Part shown: in pieces, positions 39,164 through 51,529 of the stretch
Numbering within the stretch: position 1 is the first letter of the stretch
Layout: the number at the start of each line of letters is the position of its first letter
NCBI RefSeq assembly: GCF_037975245.1
Contig: NC_092567.1
Span: forward strand, 19,777,376 to 19,841,375
Source of the DNA: Apostichopus japonicus
Taxonomy: Eukaryota; Echinodermata; Holothuroidea; Aspidochirotida; Stichopodidae
Length of the DNA: 64,000 nt
Direction of reading: 5' to 3'
Made by a program: the position numbers and the translations under genes
Notes under the pieces: generated by a model
Database searches by the model: none
What the model was told of the DNA's origin: nothing
What the model saw: only the letters and a program-made list of their open reading frames with translations

Positions 39164-41839
39164 CTAAAATATAATGAAAGATAAGAAGTTATAAAAGTAT
39201 AAAAAGTTATAAACACAGTTCTGAAAAGAAAAACCAGTTCAATGCGATCTAAATCTACTAATTGCAAAATGTCACAACCGGTTTCATTCATCACCTGAAC
39301 ACAACGACATACATATTTGATTGTGAATACCTCATTTCAAGGCTATGAATAATACGATATATTTGGAATTAACTGAGCCAAAACCTTGATGACGTCAAAA
39401 TAATCACGGTAGATTACTTTTTATAAGTAACAAGTTAAGCTATAGTGCTGAAGAAATGTAAACATAGAATCTAATAAGAAAATATCTTTATAACTTCACA
39501 AATAGCTCAATTGACTACTATAGTGACTCACCAGTTGGCTTTACGAAAAAAACAAATCATGGGAGAGGAAAATGCATACTAAGTGCATTTTGATCGTTTA
39601 GTTAAAAAGTGACTGGAAGCAAAAACCGTCGTATATTGGAAGTTTCTTATGAAAGGCTACCAACTTTACTTTAGCTAAGTAACATTTGGCCTAAACCTCT
39701 ATTACAGCCGTCCTGTTTTGCGCTTGCACTACCAAGACACTCCACTAATCGTATATGTCATCGCCTCTACAGATAATGCAAAAGAGGCGATGCAAAAGAG
39801 TGCATTTGCAACCTCCAAAAATTTATTTGAATTATACCCAAAGGATTTTCGACCTTTTTGTGGAAGATAATTATACACGGCAAAATGCATTATTGAAGAG
39901 ATAATTTGAGGTGCTGGAAGGGAACACACAGTTGGGTAAAAATCTTACTTGCAAACAACACAACACCTTTTTTTTTAAATATATTTATTAAAAAGTATAA
40001 TAAAGTATCTTATATGAATAATAACAGTAACGAATATTGTGATCTGCCTTGTGACTCAGTGTCAGTTGCAAAATGATGATCTTCATCTTGAGTTATTGGG
40101 GTGTAAGCTGAAGTAAATAGTTAGTAAAAACGATTTTGTTTTTATTATCAACTTTTTTTCAAAATCATCTCCCATAAAGATGCTACGGTAAATGCCCTAC
40201 ACTCTTCCCTATTTCATTAATTGCACCGTCCACAAAAAAGTAACATCGTATACTAAAGTCTGTTCCAAAAAGATTGGAACTTTCAATCTAAAAGTCGGAT
40301 TGAAATTTGTTGTATAACGTAATCATGACGACATTTCACAACGACCAGTTTAATAAATCTAGGACTAAAACATGATTTACAGGGGTAAAATAATGTGCCA
40401 TCATTCATCCAAGGACAATTATTCAATCAGTTCGATAGGTTATTTTATTTCCACACGGTTAGAGTGAAATTAATAGAGTTGGACTGATAATCCAGCCTAA
40501 CAATACAGAGAGAGTTCTCCCTTATTACCGTGTGCACAGGAACTGCTTGATAACATATGTTTTCATAAGTTGCCAATTATTGAAAGAGCAACGTATCAAT
40601 TTTCCATCGTTTTATAATCTTTACGATTTGGGGATAACATTAACTTTTCTCTTTTATCTACAAAGGTTTCATTAAAGTAGTAATGAGTGACACAAGGATT
40701 AGCTAACTGAAAGAAAATACTACAATGTTGCCATCCCTATGGGCTAGTGTTTCTTGAAAAGTTTTGTAATATCATTTTGGATGTGTAAGCAAAGCGTTGA
40801 GACATACTTTTTGTCAATTTTATTTGCAGAAAAGCACGTTGAACTTCGGAACTCCTGATCCATTCGTCAATTCAGAAAAAAAAGTTTAAGAACATAAAAA
40901 CGCAGCCATGTTCTTTTTTTTAACGAAAATCTTGTTCGCTCCAGTAATTCGCTCGTAGTATTTAATCTGTGGTTCGTCCTATGACAAATTAGTTTCCACA
41001 CGTTATGAACGGAAGAACCAGATCGGTATAAGGTTCATATACAATGTCACCTCACTAGCATATCACTTATACTTCTGTACTTTCTTTGAATGCATCAGCG
41101 GGCAATACTCCCTGCCCTGTGTTTGATTCGAGAAAAGAATGTGCAGGAATGCGGGATGTACACGAATATGCTGGCTACAGAAGAGAGAGAATTTTTAAGT
41201 TAATAGGGCGAAAGTTCAAAAAGATGGGAGACAAATTTGCTTATTTGATATAATAGTTGCGACGTTGTTTCATCCATTATGTGCAACATTTCATTTCTTT
41301 CTATAGTATAATCTATCTTTCAACATGTATATATCTATTAAAGTAATACTTTACTATACATGTCGCCGTCCCCGATAAAGAAATATAGTATTGCAAGAAA
41401 AATGTAAAGAATGTTTAAGCAAAGGGACAGTTGCCATTGAATTGTAAATGTTTTCAAACATATGATTCAGCCCGATCTCCGGAATATTATTAGAGATGTA
41501 AGCATAAAACATTTTGGACAATTAAATTCTATTTGAAGCAGCCGGTTTAGGTTAAGCCTTAAATAATTTAACTCTCCAAAGATTAATTCCATTGTACTCG
41601 TATCACTACAAATCAACTATTTCTTTTCACACGAGAACAATGTTTACTAATTAATGAATAATTTAAAGAGTAATTTAAGGTAAGACAATAACAGCTTTCG
41701 TCACGTACATTAAACGTAAACTCTATAGCTTAGCTCTATAATGTACATTAACGTATCCAATTAGTAAGGAACTGTGATATCATACAAATATTAATACATT
41801 AGTCAAATTAAACTTACTTTTTTTGACAACCCAAGTATG
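39164..41839. other. Upstream region of the neuropeptide gene; no exon resolved
   Basis: The promoter and 5' UTR exon of the minus-strand gene should lie here or further right. I see a CRE octamer at 39390-39397 but could not assign a TATA box or first exon. The minus frame 39729-39929 has no support. Confidence 0.35.
39390..39397. promoter_or_regulatory. Perfect CRE octamer upstream of neuropeptide exon 1
   Basis: TGACGTCA lies about 230 bp upstream of the exon holding the start codon. Since a 5' UTR exon probably lies further upstream, it would be intronic or promoter-proximal depending on that exon's position. Two more (33781-33788, 35164-35171) lie in introns of the same gene. Confidence 0.35.
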
Positions 41840-42115
41840 TATATTTGCAAAATAATGTAAAATAAAACGACATTTTACTGCGGAGTATTAGCAATAAACG
41901 ATACACCATGCGTGGCTTTGTTATAGTAATAGGTAATCAATTTGAATTCGCCACTCTAAATGTAAATAACAATTGGGTGGTCAAGGATTTGTTTGGCGAA
42001 AAGAATACTTAGCAATATCATATCGCTGACTTTACATATATATTTACAAATGTAAAACACACAAACGACATTTATTGCAGAGTATTATCAATAAACGATA
42101 CACCATGCGTGGCTC
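41840..42115 (+). repeat. Direct duplication, two copies 198 bp apart
   Basis: About 41840-41917 and 42041-42115 share ATATTT(G/A)CAAA, ACGACATTT, GAGTATTA and an identical CAATAAACGATACACCATGC plus GTGGCT. It is a local duplication with moderate divergence and is non-coding. Confidence 0.8.
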
Positions 42116-43480
42116 TCTGATATTATTAATCAATCAACTAATCAATTTTCGACTTGATAAAAAAAAAAATAGTAGAGGCTATTTCACAGCGGTAACGGGG
42201 GGTGAAGAATATCAGATTGCAATCACGAAGTGTGACGAATTCACTCTATAATTCATTCCTTCTATGACGTAACTATGTATTTGACTTGCAACTGCCATGC
42301 ATTCACTGTTAATTGTGGGCTGACTTCTAAGCTGAAATGAAGCTTACAAAAAATTTCCTTTTCGTTTATTTTCTTTAATTTTTTTGGGTATGTTTCTCGC
42401 CAAGTAATGTCGATCTTTCAACGATACACAAGGGACGACCCGAAAGCGTATATGAACGTTCAGTGTGATAGGCCTACCCTGTAGGACACAATCATAAACC
42501 TATTTCACTTGAAAATCACCTTCTTGGTAGTGTCTAGTAGTCATACAATGTTGAAAATTTATGTTTCTGGTAGTAGATATGCTCATTCACTTCTCTATTG
42601 TAAAACCTGTATAGTGCGCGTTCTCATTAGAGTACCCGTAGACGGATGTGAGAAAGATAAACTATTGAAAAGGGTTTCGTTTTGTCTATGTAGTTTGTCT
42701 ATATATTGTTCATGTGAAAGATTATTCTCAAATTACAATATACATGCATTACATCATGGAAATACGAATAAAATGGGTCTGCTAAAATTGCTCTTTATAT
42801 TGGCACAATGTTTAACTATCCCCCCGTGACTATTTAAATCAGAGTTCATGCGTAGCCGGTTACGGGCGGCAGTTTGAGTAAAACATTACCAAGATCAAAG
42901 AATAGCTTGTATTTCCTCTTGCAATTTTAACATTTATTTGACTTATTCGCCCTGTAATTTGATACGTTTCTCTTACTTTTAATATGTTTTCTTTTAATTT
43001 TTGTCTGCGTTTTCTTCTTCGTTTGATATTTTTATTTTATAGCCGGTGGCGTAGGTGTGGTTATAGCTTTATATCCGTAACCGATGAGTAGTTTTCAGTT
43101 TTATAATATGCGGAGTGAAATGACACCTTAGATGTTACTAGTTTGTTCACAAAGCGGAAGATATAAAAGTAAATTATTATGGGCGTGAACCAAATTATTT
43201 ACACCATAGTCTAGAATATAATCAAGGACGATATGATTGAAAAGTCGAATTAAAATTTATGACAAAGAATTAAACATTTATCGCCGAGAACAGATCATAG
43301 TCATTGTTTATTTTAGATAGCATTAGAAACATTCTCATGTGCTTGTTTGGTACATAGAGCTGTTGGACCATATATACCAGCTAAAAGCCTTAACGTAAAT
43401 AACGTAAATGAAACAATGCCGTTTGCACACATGACGGGGGCATATAACTTCCAGTATTGGAAAAAATCTAAGAAATTTAT
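42116..43480. other. Non-coding stretch
   Basis: No gene was recognised. The 106-codon plus frame at 42509-42829 has no motifs or flanking signals I can support. Confidence 0.4.
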
Positions 43481-43554
43481 GGCTTAGAACGGGATTCGAA
43501 CAAGTGTCCTCTTGATTACAGACCCAGTGCTCTACCGACTGAGTTATCCAGACC
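43481..43554 (-). tRNA. tRNA-like SINE head (Lys/Thr-type arms)
   Basis: On the minus strand the sequence is GGTCTGGATAACTCAGTCGG, then TAGAGCACTGGGTCTG, then TTGTTCGAATCCCG. A and B boxes are present but the anticodon stem is poorly paired, so it is probably a SINE head or a tRNA pseudogene. The downstream body is not recognised. Confidence 0.5.
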
Positions 43555-45870
43555 GCAGTTTGTGGTAATCCCTGTATCGTCATTTCTTCGCGGGAGGTGA
43601 GGAAGGTGGGTATGGAGCAAGTCAGAAGCAAAAGTACCTTGGATGCTGTGTGCCCAGGGATACCCCCTACCACCCCCCCCCCTCCTTCCCCCGGATTCAT
43701 TCGATACAACCCAGAAAAGTTGTACGGAAGGGATTTCTGGAGAAATTCGGCTTTTTATGTCACATTATATTATAGTTCTAGCCATGATATTAGTTACTCC
43801 TATCCATTGCATCTAATTTATAAGTCAGTTTTCTTTTTTTTCAAACACTTATATATAACTTCGAGTGTTGTAAGTACCTTGCCAAAGGAAAAGTCTAAAG
43901 TCATATATATTCCACCTTTAATGTGTACATACAATCTAAAGCAAAACTGCAATATTTAACCCAACACTGGGTAGGTTTATGTATCCAACCAATTTTGGAC
44001 AAAGGTTTGCCCCATAACAATACTATTACGAACGTCGCAATTTAACGGATCTAATAGCTTCAAAAGTGATGAATTGGACGTTCAAAATAGTCTATATTTG
44101 CCCGACATATTTACAGTGTACAATACTTATTCCTTTGTGTAATACAAAGGTGAAGTCCATTACTTTCTAAAGACAAATGGTTGTTGCACAACATATTACA
44201 TTACGACATACCACTATAACTTGAACCAATTTCATTCACTTGGATAGTACACTGGGTTGATCATTTCATATAGGCTAACAAACTTTTCATTCAGAAAATT
44301 ATCGATATCATTCGAATGCGCTCTTAGGATTGTTTTTCTTTCGTCGATTTAGAAAGCTGGACTATTGTGATTGACGTAGCGTCAATAGTTAATGCTGAGA
44401 ATTACATAAACATCCAGGCACTGGCTTCATGCCAGAATGTCAAGTGTTTAAAATGGATTAGGTACATCTGGGGGGAAGAAAAAGCATGATACTTCATCTT
44501 TTGGGCATTTGTTTTGGGAGAAAGCAAAAATCACATTATGCGAAGAATGAGAAGAAGATGATACAGATAGGCCCAATACTGGTTACTGGAAGAAATTCTA
44601 CAAAGTTTTATAAGCGAAAGTTTGTAATCTTAATTTTTTTTGGAAGTACATGAACGTAATTTTAGTGATTGGGAGTAGCGTTGAGTGTTTTATTACTTTA
44701 TTTCTTGCCTTGGTTATTTTTTAATTATACAATTGTTCGTATACTACTATGTCCCGAACGTTCCCGTTATCAGTATTATTTGTAAAAAAAAGACCTACCT
44801 CTGATGCAAAAATGTGGTATCCCGTGAAATTACGTTTCTCAACCAGACGGAGATTTTAAAATCAGACACCTTCCTGGGTTGGCTTGGGAAATTCCCGATC
44901 AAGTTCGATCCTAAAGTGTCATATATGAAATTCATTAAGTTTACTATAGCTATGTTCCATTTTACATAATTATGACAAAATGTAGATATCTTGATTAATT
45001 TCCATGTTTAGGTATGTAACTAATACTAAGATGTAGACACGTTTCTAGGTGAGGATATTTTTTAAGGAATTTTAATGGAATGAGATCATTAAAAAAGCAT
45101 AAATGAATTGCTAAGTGATTTTCCTTTGGCGAATAAAAATATATCATCGTGTCTTAATTTGACACTCACATAATCGTGTATCACGTGGTTTGTTTTGGGA
45201 AACTAATTTTCTCGACAGTGCGTGAGACAAATGCGCATTATGACGAGCCTTGACACATGAAAACCAGGTTTGTTACAAATTTCAAAATAAAACACACTTG
45301 TACTGATTCTGGATTATATGTTCACATTTAGACACGCATGTTTGCTGAAGTCACCACACCTACAAATTACGTATTTTTTTTTTCGTAAATCACGTTTCAA
45401 AGCAGACCCTATTATTGACGTGAAATCCACCGACTGGTAATAGTTCATCATTATTTAATTTGTAATATGTGATACACGAGATCAGTCATATGTTTTGTTT
45501 TGGTTTTTTGTAAATTATTGCTTTTAATGATATAAAATCGGACTAAACAGTGTAGAAAAGTCCTTACTATAGCTTTCTAGTATACTTGCATGTACTCGTA
45601 CTACCTCTCATTAGTTTGTCGGTACACGCATTCGTGTGTCTGGCATTTTGCAATATTATTTGTTTGAATAATCAACAGGTATTTTAACGACGCTTAAGGT
45701 GACCACAATGTGGGAGAAGCCCCTATGGGCTTATGGATTACAACTTACACGTTGGGTGGCTTCCAAATCAACATTTTAAGCAAATTTGGAATCTCTTCAA
45801 TATAGAAAGTCATTTCATATGGGAAACCCGTAGATTGCTCTTGCTCTTGGATGAAAAACCGACCTTACTA
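43555..45870. other. Non-coding stretch
   Basis: C-rich tracts near 43664-43690 and AT-rich DNA are present. No gene or element ends were recognised. Confidence 0.4.
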
Positions 45871-45963
45871 TGACCCCGGTCGGGTATCGAACCCGGAACC
45901 TCCCGATTGCTAAGCCTCCTTGCTTCAAATGCCACCGCCTTTATCCACTCGCCACAGCACCGC
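45871..45963 (-). tRNA. Class II tRNA-like SINE head (Leu/Ser type)
   Basis: About 93 nt on the minus strand has TGTGGCGAGTGGATAAAGGC (A-box region), an extended variable region, and GGTTCCGGGTTCGATACCCG (T arm and B box). The length suits a class II tRNA, but the anticodon stem is weak. Further minus-strand sequence down to about 45790 may be the SINE body. Confidence 0.5.
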
Positions 45964-46446
45964 TAAAGTACCGGTATAGATGTTACTGAATAAGATGTAA
46001 TACTCTTACTTGACAATGCTTGAGTCTTGTACTCGGAATTATACTATTAGTCGTGTATTTGTACTCGTAATGTTGTTGTAGTACTCGTAGTACAAATCTG
46101 GTACATATCAGTTCATAAAGTGTTGAAAGAAACATCTTATGCTGCAGCATCGGATGCTAATATAATGCCATTGTAAAGTTTTCCTTCCGATGGCCCAACA
46201 GTTAATGGACTGTTAATGAGCACAATATACATAGCTATAGAACGAAACTGGCAAACTCGTCGGTTCCAAAATTATAACAAGGCATTTTATAACTGTAATA
46301 TTGTGAACGTGATAAGATCAGTTGGACAATATACGGTTTCCGGGAAATTAACATAAGTCGTAACTGCCCTAAAAATTGCACCAAACCTGACAAATGTACG
46401 ATACATATAGGCCTACAACGCAAATATGAAAAGTATTCGATTTATA

Positions 46447-46447
46447 A

Positions 46448-46502
<55 letters not shown>
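46447..46502. repeat. (AT)n/(TG)n microsatellite
   Basis: An AT run passes into eleven TG units and abuts the element fragment that starts near 46506. Confidence 0.95.
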
Positions 46503-46503
<1 letters not shown>

Positions 46504-46505
46504 AG

Positions 46506-46562
46506 GTTGAGACTAGTTGAGAATAGCGGAACACTAGTAGGTGTTATTCAAAGTTTCACGTA
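46506..46562 (-). mobile_element. Diverged relative of the repeat at 6300-6350
   Basis: GTTGAGACTAGT, GGAACACTAGTAG and AAAGTTTCACG occur in the same order as in the reverse complement of 6295-6345. They are again next to a dinucleotide array. The hammerhead-like core is not preserved. The two together define a dispersed family associated with (AT)n. Confidence 0.6.
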
Positions 46563-47887
46563 TACTTTTCATATTTGTGTACATATATGTTCAATCAATG
46601 TCTGTATCCCTTTCCATAAAGCCTAAGATGTAGATGATGGGTGATGCGAAGAAACACACATATTATATGCGTTAATAAACTTAAAGCGTCAATCTCGCGA
46701 ACTGACCTCTCTTGTTTATGACTTTGCGTTCATCCGACAAATAAAGTCAATCGATTATCCGGTATATCTTATTATGGATCCATCATCTGGTTCAGAGAAC
46801 CTTTCTTAAACGAATGAAAACTGTCGAGAAATTAGTCAATGTGCGTCTAGTTTGTGTATGCATTATTATATTTTCACATGTAACATGTACAAAAAAGTAA
46901 TATCACACAAAGCATTGACGCGAATCTTAATTTGTCATTTTAGATGTTTCAGATAACCTTCATATGTTATTTTACCAGAGCAGGAGATTTGTGGGAAAAA
47001 AGGAAATTTTCACCGATAAATTGTTATGAGTCAATTATAGAAATTCAATGTTCAGGCAGAAAATGGCGATTACAAATCTCATTAAGTTTTGTTCTTGTCT
47101 CCAAGAGAAACGAGTGTTTTTCCCCACGACGACCATTTATTTATACAGCAAGCGTAGTTAAAGACTAACCTATGAACGGCTATGCCGTCTGTAATTAATG
47201 AGTGGGTGTTTCTTTCCTCCCCAAGTGTGACAGGTGGAACAAACTCATTGACGCAAATTACCATTTGGACTTTTTTTTTCCGTTGGTCAGTTTTTAAGAT
47301 AAATGTTTGAAGCCGAAAAAAAAGACAAAATCACATCCCAAAACCCTGCAACATAAGATATAATAATAACAATTCTATCCTTCCATTTCTTTAAATTCAA
47401 TGAACCAGTTTCTCATTGAAAATATTCGTGAATTATCGAGGTGACATATAAATACCTCTGTTAGTTGCATTTCTCATACAAGCCTCTCGAGTTCAAACAC
47501 CAAGAAATAAAAAAAACGGTAGTAATTGGTAAATAAATCAGAGGCTAATATTGTCCTAATTAGCGTCCAGTACTAAACAAATGTTAAGGCAGGGGAGTTT
47601 GAATTGCCTAAAAGGGAGGTTTTGACACTTATAAATGTACAAACACTCAACAGTTTAGGTAGGTTGAGTCATAAATTTATCACATACCCCATTTAGACCC
47701 TCAGATCTACCACATCGATATTTCCTTTCGTTGAAACTTTAAATAAACAAATTCGATTGATTGTCCAACAACGGTTAATGGAAAAATTGACAAAGATTGA
47801 AGTTCATTAGTAGGAAAAATGTCATGGAATCATTGAATCTTCAAGAGGCAGAAACGGTTGCTTGGCGTATCTATTTAAGTAGGCAGA
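46563..47887. other. Non-coding stretch
   Basis: I see no gene, RNA or element here that I can support. Confidence 0.4.
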
Positions 47888-48121
47888 GTGACGCTTCGAA
47901 CCACGTATTGTTAAAGAGCAGGTGCTACTCCCACTTTAAAGCACTTGGTTGCGTTCGCATGGAGGGTGACGCTTCGAACCATGTATTGTTAAAGAGCAGG
48001 TGCTACTCCCACTTTAAAGCGCTTGGTTGCGTTCGCATGGAGAGTGACGCTTTCGAACCATGTATTGTTAAAGAGCGGGTGTTACTCCAACTTTAAAGCA
48101 ATTGGTTGCGTTAGCAACACC
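47888..48121 (+). repeat. Three tandem copies of a 78-bp unit
   Basis: Units start at 47888, 47966 and 48044 with GTGACGCTT(T)CGAACCA and include GTTAAAGAGC(A/G)GGTG and CACTTTAAAGC. Copies one and two are nearly identical. Copy three has a 1-nt insertion and more substitutions. 78 bp equals 26 codons, so a frame (47797-48096) stays open through two copies with residues DASNHVLLKSRCYSHFKALG repeated. I see no other evidence that it is translated. Confidence 0.9.
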
Positions 48122-50768
48122 ATCTGTCTCGTTCTCAGATATGCCTGAAAAGACTTTTATTTTGTTATATTTGACGTATAACAGTTAAAGGGCTTACCGT
48201 TCTATATATTTGCTGTTTATACATTTACAATGACTTTTACAATAGGTATATGGGGCCAGTTTGCTAATCCTTCCTCCACCTATCCTTGTTATTTCGATGA
48301 CAACAGTTAGACTTAAACAACCACACTGTTATACATTAAGTACAGGGAAACCTTGCCTGTATAGTTCATATATAAGAATCAGACTTAAAACGTGAGTATT
48401 GTCATATATTTAGGCTAACTACTGGCTAACATTTGCCTATTTGAACGAGAGGAAAGTTTAAAATATCTTTCCAATCAACTTCTATTAATAAACTTACAAA
48501 ATCTCAAAATCTTCATGCAAGTGACTCTAGAGCACTAATTCTGGTGTGAAATTATCTTCTTTTGAGAGTATTATTTGGTGACAGTTTCCATCTGACTACG
48601 ATTTATGCACACATTTTACTGATTCACTATTGTGAGTTCAAGAGATGTGATTAAACACGCTACGTATATATGTTACTCTCTTGAAGATATTAATACAACA
48701 CTATTGATATGACTTAGTGATGTATATGAGGGTAATGTGACAAAATATATATCTGAACCGAGTTTAAGCGTCGAGGTAAAAAGTGCTGGTTGTTCTTGTG
48801 TTGTTTTTAATATGCAGGGAATATGATTATCTTTATTTATTATTATTATTATTATTATTTAATTATTATATATATATGTAATTTATTATATATTGTATTG
48901 CTTGTTTTCCTTAATTCCTCGACATGCTTAACGACGGGCTCTCTTTAAACGAATCAATGCACCATGCAATATGCAAGGTTCGATTCTAAAGTGAACAAGT
49001 CGGTGTTTTGTGTATTTTATGCAACGTGTCGAAATTATCCAACTATAAGTTAAACTCCAGGTTGATAGGGCAGAGGAAATTTCTTTAAGAAAACAACCCC
49101 ACTTTACTCAACTGGCGGTGGGAGCGGGTAATGTCTTCCCCCACCTTCACCGTAATTCATGAGAAAAACGTTCAATCGAATATTTTGCAAACTCCATTGG
49201 AATTTATTAGCACAACGTTGCTTTCAGGCCTAATTAAGGATCTAATTATGGTCTAAATATGCCTCAGACTGTGCTATTTGACCTCTGAACTTTTATTCTC
49301 GGAAACGACCACCAACCCTCCCTTCAAGGCAGATCCATTCATCAACCACACAGCCACACCCTTCATTCGTAAAATGTTTTATCCGCCTACACAGCCCGAC
49401 CACTAAAGGTCCCAGACCTTACATTAATCAGTCCTTTGAAATATGTACACGTCATTGTCTGTAATAATTACACTTCAAATGAAGTGTCAAGTGTTATAAT
49501 GAAAGTACTTAGAAATGACTTGGTGGAGGGACCCAGTTCTTCATAACTGAAGTACAGTCGTAGCGAATGAAGTTGCTTCGAAAACCAGTCAATGAGCGTC
49601 ACCAAACCACATTTCCCCCATGTTACAAACCAAACGTCTCCTGACAGAATCATTGCCCATGAGCATTTTTTTTTTTTTTAAAGTAGTGACTATTTTCAAT
49701 ATTACAGTGAAAAACGTACATTACAAGACATGTGGGCGTTTTTTTTTTTTTTTTTTTTATGTCGATTCATTTTACACTTGAAAGAGCGGAGATGGCTGCC
49801 ACAATTAACAAACCAAACACACAAGAAGAAAACAATCACCAAAACGTATGCAATTTAATAGGAACGAGCTGTTTCTATGAAAGACTATTCCCTGTGTTAA
49901 AGGTTAACGAGAATCCTTGCTCTAATTAATTATTAGTCGTAAACTCTTATGCATCCGTAAATTAGCAAAAGTGCGAACATTTTTTATTATATATATCTCC
50001 AACGAGAGGAAGGTAAAATGAGAATAAATATGTAAAAAAAAAATGTAGGTTAAGTTTGCCATGTTCTAGATAACTTCATTAAAAAACACATAACTATAGC
50101 GGAATATTCGCTTATCATGCAATATTTGAAAAGGTCACATGACAGGTAACCTGTATGCTACAGATAAGAGATTTATGCCCGTCGGTTACTGGTAATGAGC
50201 TCAGTAGTACCCTAAATATATCTACAGGTTATGGACAACGTTGGAAGTTTCATCACTTTGACTTTGTTTAACTTGTCTCTTGTGATCATACAAACGTGCC
50301 TCAAATCGCAAATTTTCAAAACATACGAACATACGAATTTGTAATTTAAAGTATATATTTTGTTATTAACCACAATTATTTCTGTTAACTTTATACACAA
50401 TTTCCTTGCAAAAAATAAAGTAGACGCCAACATGGTATTTGACACCATGAAATTGTTTAAGTTTTCCGATTCGTGTTTTCAATATTAATTTCCTCAAGGG
50501 GCTATAAATGTTACTAGTGGTATAGAAATACAACTTTAACTTAGGATAGTGTTAGTACTGATGTACAACATATCAACATTTGTTTCGTGCCTAAACTGAT
50601 CTTTACTTAAATCTCAGCACAACATACGGCCAATCCCGCTTGATGTGATAGAAATACCCTCTATTGACCCCTCCACTGCAAAAAACAGATATGGATCCAA
50701 GTGACTTGATTTAACCATGGATGTAAAAACAGATTTTACCTCAATGATGTAACCAACTTACAAGCCAA
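48122..50768. other. Non-coding stretch
   Basis: A (TTA)n run lies near 48834-48862 and poly-T runs at 49667-49679 and 49740-49759. No gene was recognised. Confidence 0.4.
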
Positions 50769-50785
50769 CACAATCAACGGATGAT
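50769..50785. repeat. Target-site duplication, left copy
   Basis: The 17-bp sequence CACAATCAACGGATGAT is identical to 50981-50997 and abuts the 3' tail of the U2-headed element. Confidence 0.95.
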
Positions 50786-50980
50786 ACTTTTTAAGAAAAA
50801 GTCACCCAGGAAAGAACCTGGGCACGAAAACCAAACTACCAAACGACTGATCCGCTCTCAGCCCCCAGTCCCCTTGCATCGGGACTGTGACTGTGTGATC
50901 ATTGTCGGGTGTGTATCACCATTCCCCTCGAAAGGGAACAGATACTACACATGATCTTAGCCAAAAGGCCGAGAAGCGAT
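50786..50980 (-). mobile_element. U2 snRNA-headed retroposon (SINE), copy 1
   Basis: The minus strand starts exactly at the U2 snRNA 5' end (ATCGCTTCTCGGCC) and follows U2 for 45 nt with one difference, including the branch-site-pairing GTGTAGTATCTG. It then switches to about 150 nt unlike U2: several potential stem-loops, a strong final hairpin (CCCAGG-TTCTTT-CCTGGG) and the tail GACTTTTTCTTAAAAAGT. A perfect 17-bp direct repeat, CACAATCAACGGATGAT, flanks it at 50769-50785 and 50981-50997. This shows insertion by target-primed reverse transcription. No tRNA-type A or B box is evident. Confidence 0.88.
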
Positions 50981-50997
50981 CACAATCAACGGATGAT
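50981..50997. repeat. Target-site duplication, right copy
   Basis: This 17-bp copy abuts base 1 of the U2-derived head. The absence of any gap shows a full-length 5' end. Confidence 0.95.
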
Positions 50998-51336
50998 TTA
51001 ATCTACTAAACGTGTCTTCCTTTCATATCAAGCTGTTCATGTTCCGCCACAATTTGTAAACTCACCAGCAAGATCCCTTGATAGGAATGGTTTTGTTTTG
51101 TGAAAAATGGTTAACGACCTGTTTCAACTCCCAGGTCCATTGCTACTTTGTCAGCTGTTTGCATGTGGAGGAATTTACTTGCCTTTGTTATGTAAATTAA
51201 CGTCGACGCAGCACGTGTACAATGTGAAGGGCGAGAAATGTTCTTCTCCTTATAATATGCTATGCACGATAGTTGAAGAATGCGCATACTGTATAGGCAT
51301 CATGTAATTTTCTGTCTAACTAGAAGCGGAAAAGAA
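50998..51336. other. Spacer between the two U2-headed elements
   Basis: This is 339 bp without recognised features. A 66-codon plus frame (51107-51307) has no support. Confidence 0.4.
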
Positions 51337-51529
51337 ACTTTTTAAGAAAAGTCACCCAGGAAAGAACCTGGGCACGAAAACCAAACTACTAAACAACTGA
51401 TCCGCTCCCAACCCCAGTCCACTTGCATCGAGACAGTGACTGTGTGATCATCGTCGGGTGTGCATCACCATTCCCATCGAAAGGGAACATATACTACACA
51501 TGATCTTAGCTAAAAGGTCGAGAAGCGAT
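51337..51529 (-). mobile_element. U2 snRNA-headed retroposon (SINE), copy 2
   Basis: This is a 193-nt relative of the copy at 50786-50980, on the same strand. The head reads ATCGCTTCTCGACCTTTTAG and keeps GTGTAGTATATGTTC. The body and the final CCCAGGTTCTTTCCTGGG hairpin are conserved, while internal stems carry unpaired changes. I find no convincing target duplication, which fits an older insertion or one whose flanks have changed. Confidence 0.85.

Noticed and set aside
43335-43709. 124-codon minus-strand frame
   Set aside because: It reads through a tRNA-like SINE head and C-rich sequence, with no independent evidence.
47797-48096. CRISPR-like array
   Set aside because: The three 78-bp copies are contiguous with no spacers, and the genome is eukaryotic.
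50786-51529. Two functional U2 snRNA genes
   Set aside because: Only the first 45 nt match U2. The branch-proximal and 3' domains, including the normal Sm-site region, are replaced, and copy 1 has a retroposition target duplication.
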